The translations under genes were made by a program, and so were the position numbers. Shown piece by piece: positions 62,386 through 64,000 of a stretch of 64,000 nt of DNA; position 1 is the stretch's first letter; each line of letters begins with the position of its first letter. Below the pieces are notes generated by a model. That model was not told the origin of the DNA, ran no database searches, and saw only the letters and a list, made by a program, of their open reading frames with translations. The DNA comes from Pararhizobium polonicum (GTDB lineage Bacteria > Pseudomonadota > Alphaproteobacteria > Rhizobiales > Rhizobiaceae), in assembly GCF_001687365.1 (NCBI RefSeq), contig NZ_LGLV01000006.1, forward strand, positions 186,001 through 250,000, read 5' to 3'.

Positions 62386-62917
62386 GCTGCCGGCCATCAG
62401 GACACGGAGCGTTCACGTCACAGATTGATCCTGGTTCAGGCAAAGGCCCGTCAGGGCGCTTCCATTCTGTACAATTAAAGCATCCTTGACATGGGCTGCT
62501 TTGAATTCCGTGTCTGACGTTTCTGACATGGCGTTGCACTCCGCGCCGGACCGGTGGATCGTGGTCGGCTGCGGCTATGCTCGCGTGCGCAATATACATT
62601 TCAAAAAATGCGATTGCCCGTCCACATTAAGTTGACTCTTTTCATCAAGATAAGTAAGGTCTACTGACATAATCCGGGGGCTGGTCGATCGACCGATGCC
62701 CCTATGGGGCATCGATATGACCGCGCGAACGCAAGACAAGGCGATGATGACATCGGTGGCTGTAAAGCCGCTGACCGCTGCTTGTGCCCCGACGCGTCAC
62801 ACGACCACAAAACACCGATAAATCGATAGCGGAGGAGCGTGCAAGGTCACCTGCGGCTCCGCCCGCGGGTGAGAGGTGACGCTGCGCGCTGTGGCGCGAT
62901 CAAGGGGAGACGGGCAT
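62386..62917 (+). promoter_or_regulatory. Long structured leader/promoter region of the glutamate synthase-like gene
   Basis: No gene recognised in 532 bases. A possible promoter is TTGACT (62632-62637), 17 bases and TAAGGT (62655-62660). The transcribed part holds CGATGCCCC-TAT-GGGGCATCG (62694-62714), GTGGCT-GTAA-AGCCGC (62756-62771, GNRA-type tetraloop) and two rival stems: CACCTGCGG/CCGCGGGTG (62848-62871, one G-U) and GTCACCT/AGGTGAC (62846-62880), which share bases and exclude each other. It looks like a regulated leader, but no known riboswitch class was recognised. Confidence 0.45.
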
Positions 62918-64000
62918 TTGAGTGCGGACGATCAGGGCTTGAGCCTTTACGATATCACCGAGGACAAGAGCAGCTGCGGCGTCGGCTTCATCACCCGTAA
63001 GGACGGTATTCAAACCCACGATGTTCTCAAAAGAGGGCACGAGGCGCTCTGTGCGGTGCCGCACCGCGGAGGCATGTCGGCGGAAGGGGTTGGGGACGGC
63101 GCCGGTGTTTCGGTCGATCTGTCTCTTTCCTTTTTCCGCGGTCTGACCGGAAACCCGGACCTGAAGCCGGGCCGGTTTGGTGTCGGCAATTTCTTCCTGC
63201 CCAAGGATGCTTGCGAGCACCCGCGCGCCGCGCGGATCATCGAGGATGCTTTTGCTGGGCAGAATTTCCCCGTTCTGCTGATCCGTGACATTCCGGTCGA
63301 TGATAGTGCCATCCGGCCGATTGCGATGCGCTACCAATTGCCGATTCGCCAATGGGTTTTTGCCGCGCCGGACGATTGTGCGACGCTCGCCGAATTCGAC
63401 TGGCGCATCCACAAGGTACTTTTGACCATCGAGGCGGCTGCCTATACCGATCCTGCGCTTGCCGGCTTCTATCCGCTGTCGCTCAGTGCCAGGACGCAGG
63501 TTTTCAAGGGCAGGCTGAATTCAAACGAGGTCATGCCTTACTTCCGGGACCTGGTCGACCCGGCCCATGACGTGCATACCATGTATTTCCATACCCGGTT
63601 TTCGACCAATACCGACCCGCATCCCTCCATGGCGCAGCCCTTCCGGCTGATGGCGCACAATGGCGAACTGAACACCGACAAGAAGAACCGGCTTTCCGAA
63701 GCCGCCATCGCGCTTGCCCGCAACGCGGCCATCGTGCGGCCGAAAGGCCAGTCGGACAGTTGCCGCCTCGACCAGACGCTGCAAAGCCGGGTGATGGAAG
63801 ACGGGCTCGACCTGGTAACCGCCGTCGTCTCGATGATGCCGCCCGCCTGGGAGAACGACGAGACGCTGTCACCGGACGTGAAGGCGATGTTCGAGTATTT
63901 CTCGCTTTACGAGGAGAAGAACGACGGCCCCGCAGCCCTGATCTTCGGCGATGGTACGATCATCGGCGCGCGCCTCGACCGGCTGGGTCTCAGGCCGCTG
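62918..64000 (+). CDS. Glutamate synthase large subunit-like, class II glutamine amidotransferase domain (partial)
   Basis: 361 codons are visible, then the window ends in frame. Starts at TTG 62918 with GGGGAG 8 bases upstream. Cys20 in SSCGVGFI is the N-terminal nucleophile after removal of a 19-residue propeptide. Further class II amidotransferase motifs are VPHRGGMSAEGVGDGAG, FHTRFSTNTDPHPSMAQPF and LMAHNGELNT. It releases ammonia from glutamine; in GltB this is channelled to 2-oxoglutarate. Whether the synthase and FMN/Fe-S domains follow cannot be seen, so a shorter GlxB-like protein is not excluded. Confidence 0.85.
   Translation, partial: MSADDQGLSLYDITEDKSSCGVGFITRKDGIQTHDVLKRGHEALCAVPHRGGMSAEGVGDGAGVSVDLSLSFFRGLTGNPDLKPGRFGVGNFFLPKDACEHPRAARIIEDAFAGQNFPVLLIRDIPVDDSAIRPIAMRYQLPIRQWVFAAPDDCATLAEFDWRIHKVLLTIEAAAYTDPALAGFYPLSLSARTQVFKGRLNSNEVMPYFRDLVDPAHDVHTMYFHTRFSTNTDPHPSMAQPFRLMAHNGELNTDKKNRLSEAAIALARNAAIVRPKGQSDSCRLDQTLQSRVMEDGLDLVTAVVSMMPPAWENDETLSPDVKAMFEYFSLYEEKNDGPAALIFGDGTIIGARLDRLGLRPL

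Noticed and set aside
62640-62917. A known riboswitch class (glycine, cobalamin, TPP, SAM-II) in the glutamate synthase-like leader
   Set aside because: None of the conserved core strings of these classes could be found by eye; only unassigned hairpins are seen.
62900-63412. A 170-codon frame on the minus strand at the end of the window
   Set aside because: Opposite the glutamate synthase-like gene, which carries all the recognisable motifs.
1-64000. CRISPR arrays, tRNA or rRNA genes, prophage genes
   Set aside because: No regularly spaced direct repeats, no cloverleaf-like sequences and no phage structural or integrase genes were recognised on either strand. Small RNAs cannot be excluded by reading alone.

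Overview
The window looks like a secondary replicon (chromid or megaplasmid) of a Rhizobiaceae bacterium of the Rhizobium/Agrobacterium/Sinorhizobium kind. Evidence is the high GC, alphaproteobacterial protein types, a rhizobial-style palindromic intergenic repeat (46562-46646), very many ABC uptake systems with their own regulators, and a minCDE locus, which in this family is often carried on the second replicon. It is almost wholly catabolic and transport genes, arranged as a row of self-contained uptake-plus-degradation cassettes.

Region 1 (1-9466) is a sugar or polyol cassette. An AroE-like dehydrogenase (cut by the window edge) and a cupin phosphoglucose isomerase diverge from an RbsBAC-type ABC transporter, a FGGY kinase, two short-chain dehydrogenases and a glycerol-dehydrogenase-like enzyme. 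It ends in a 35-codon stub of a zinc alcohol dehydrogenase. Region 2 (9788-11337) has a tautomerase and a LysR regulator. Region 3 (11445-24974) is an amine or imino-acid oxidation cassette with two paralogous GntR/FCD regulators, two DAO-family flavoenzymes, an aldehyde dehydrogenase, a polar amino-acid ABC importer, an RhtA-like exporter, a GMC oxidoreductase, etfBA and a proC homologue. Three AT-rich palindromes of the form ATAC...GTAT sit at its promoters.

Region 4 (25019-34189) begins with a broken Tn3-family transposase end. It holds a nitrile-type amidase, an exporter, a MarR regulator, an AmiC-like amide-binding protein, a NitT/TauT-type ABC importer, a possible AtzG-like small subunit and an AtzE-like amidase. 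One 14-bp motif is shared by two of its promoters. Region 5 (34506-35602) is a small unrecognised operon with two very short reading frames. Region 6 (35848-41042) is a LysR-linked HisJQMP-type importer with an arginase-family hydrolase whose GGDHS motif reads GGDDS.

Region 7 (41224-49304) is the most striking. A promoter and a leader with a terminator hairpin and a competing hairpin precede amiC- and amiR-like genes (ligand sensor and ANTAR antiterminator). These overlap an Opp/Dpp-type transporter operon that also encodes a formamidase/acetamidase. It looks like a substrate-inducible antitermination system controlling a whole uptake operon.

Region 8 (49450-53944) has minCDE, a TetR regulator facing a NIPSNAP protein across a nested palindromic operator, and a J-domain protein. 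Region 9 (54491-62385) joins an LLM flavin monooxygenase to a Liv-type transporter with two tandem paralogous binding proteins. The window closes inside a glutamate-synthase-like gene (from 62918) with a long, structured upstream region. Regions 4, 6 and 7 together suggest a specialisation in scavenging nitrogen from amides, guanidino compounds and peptides.
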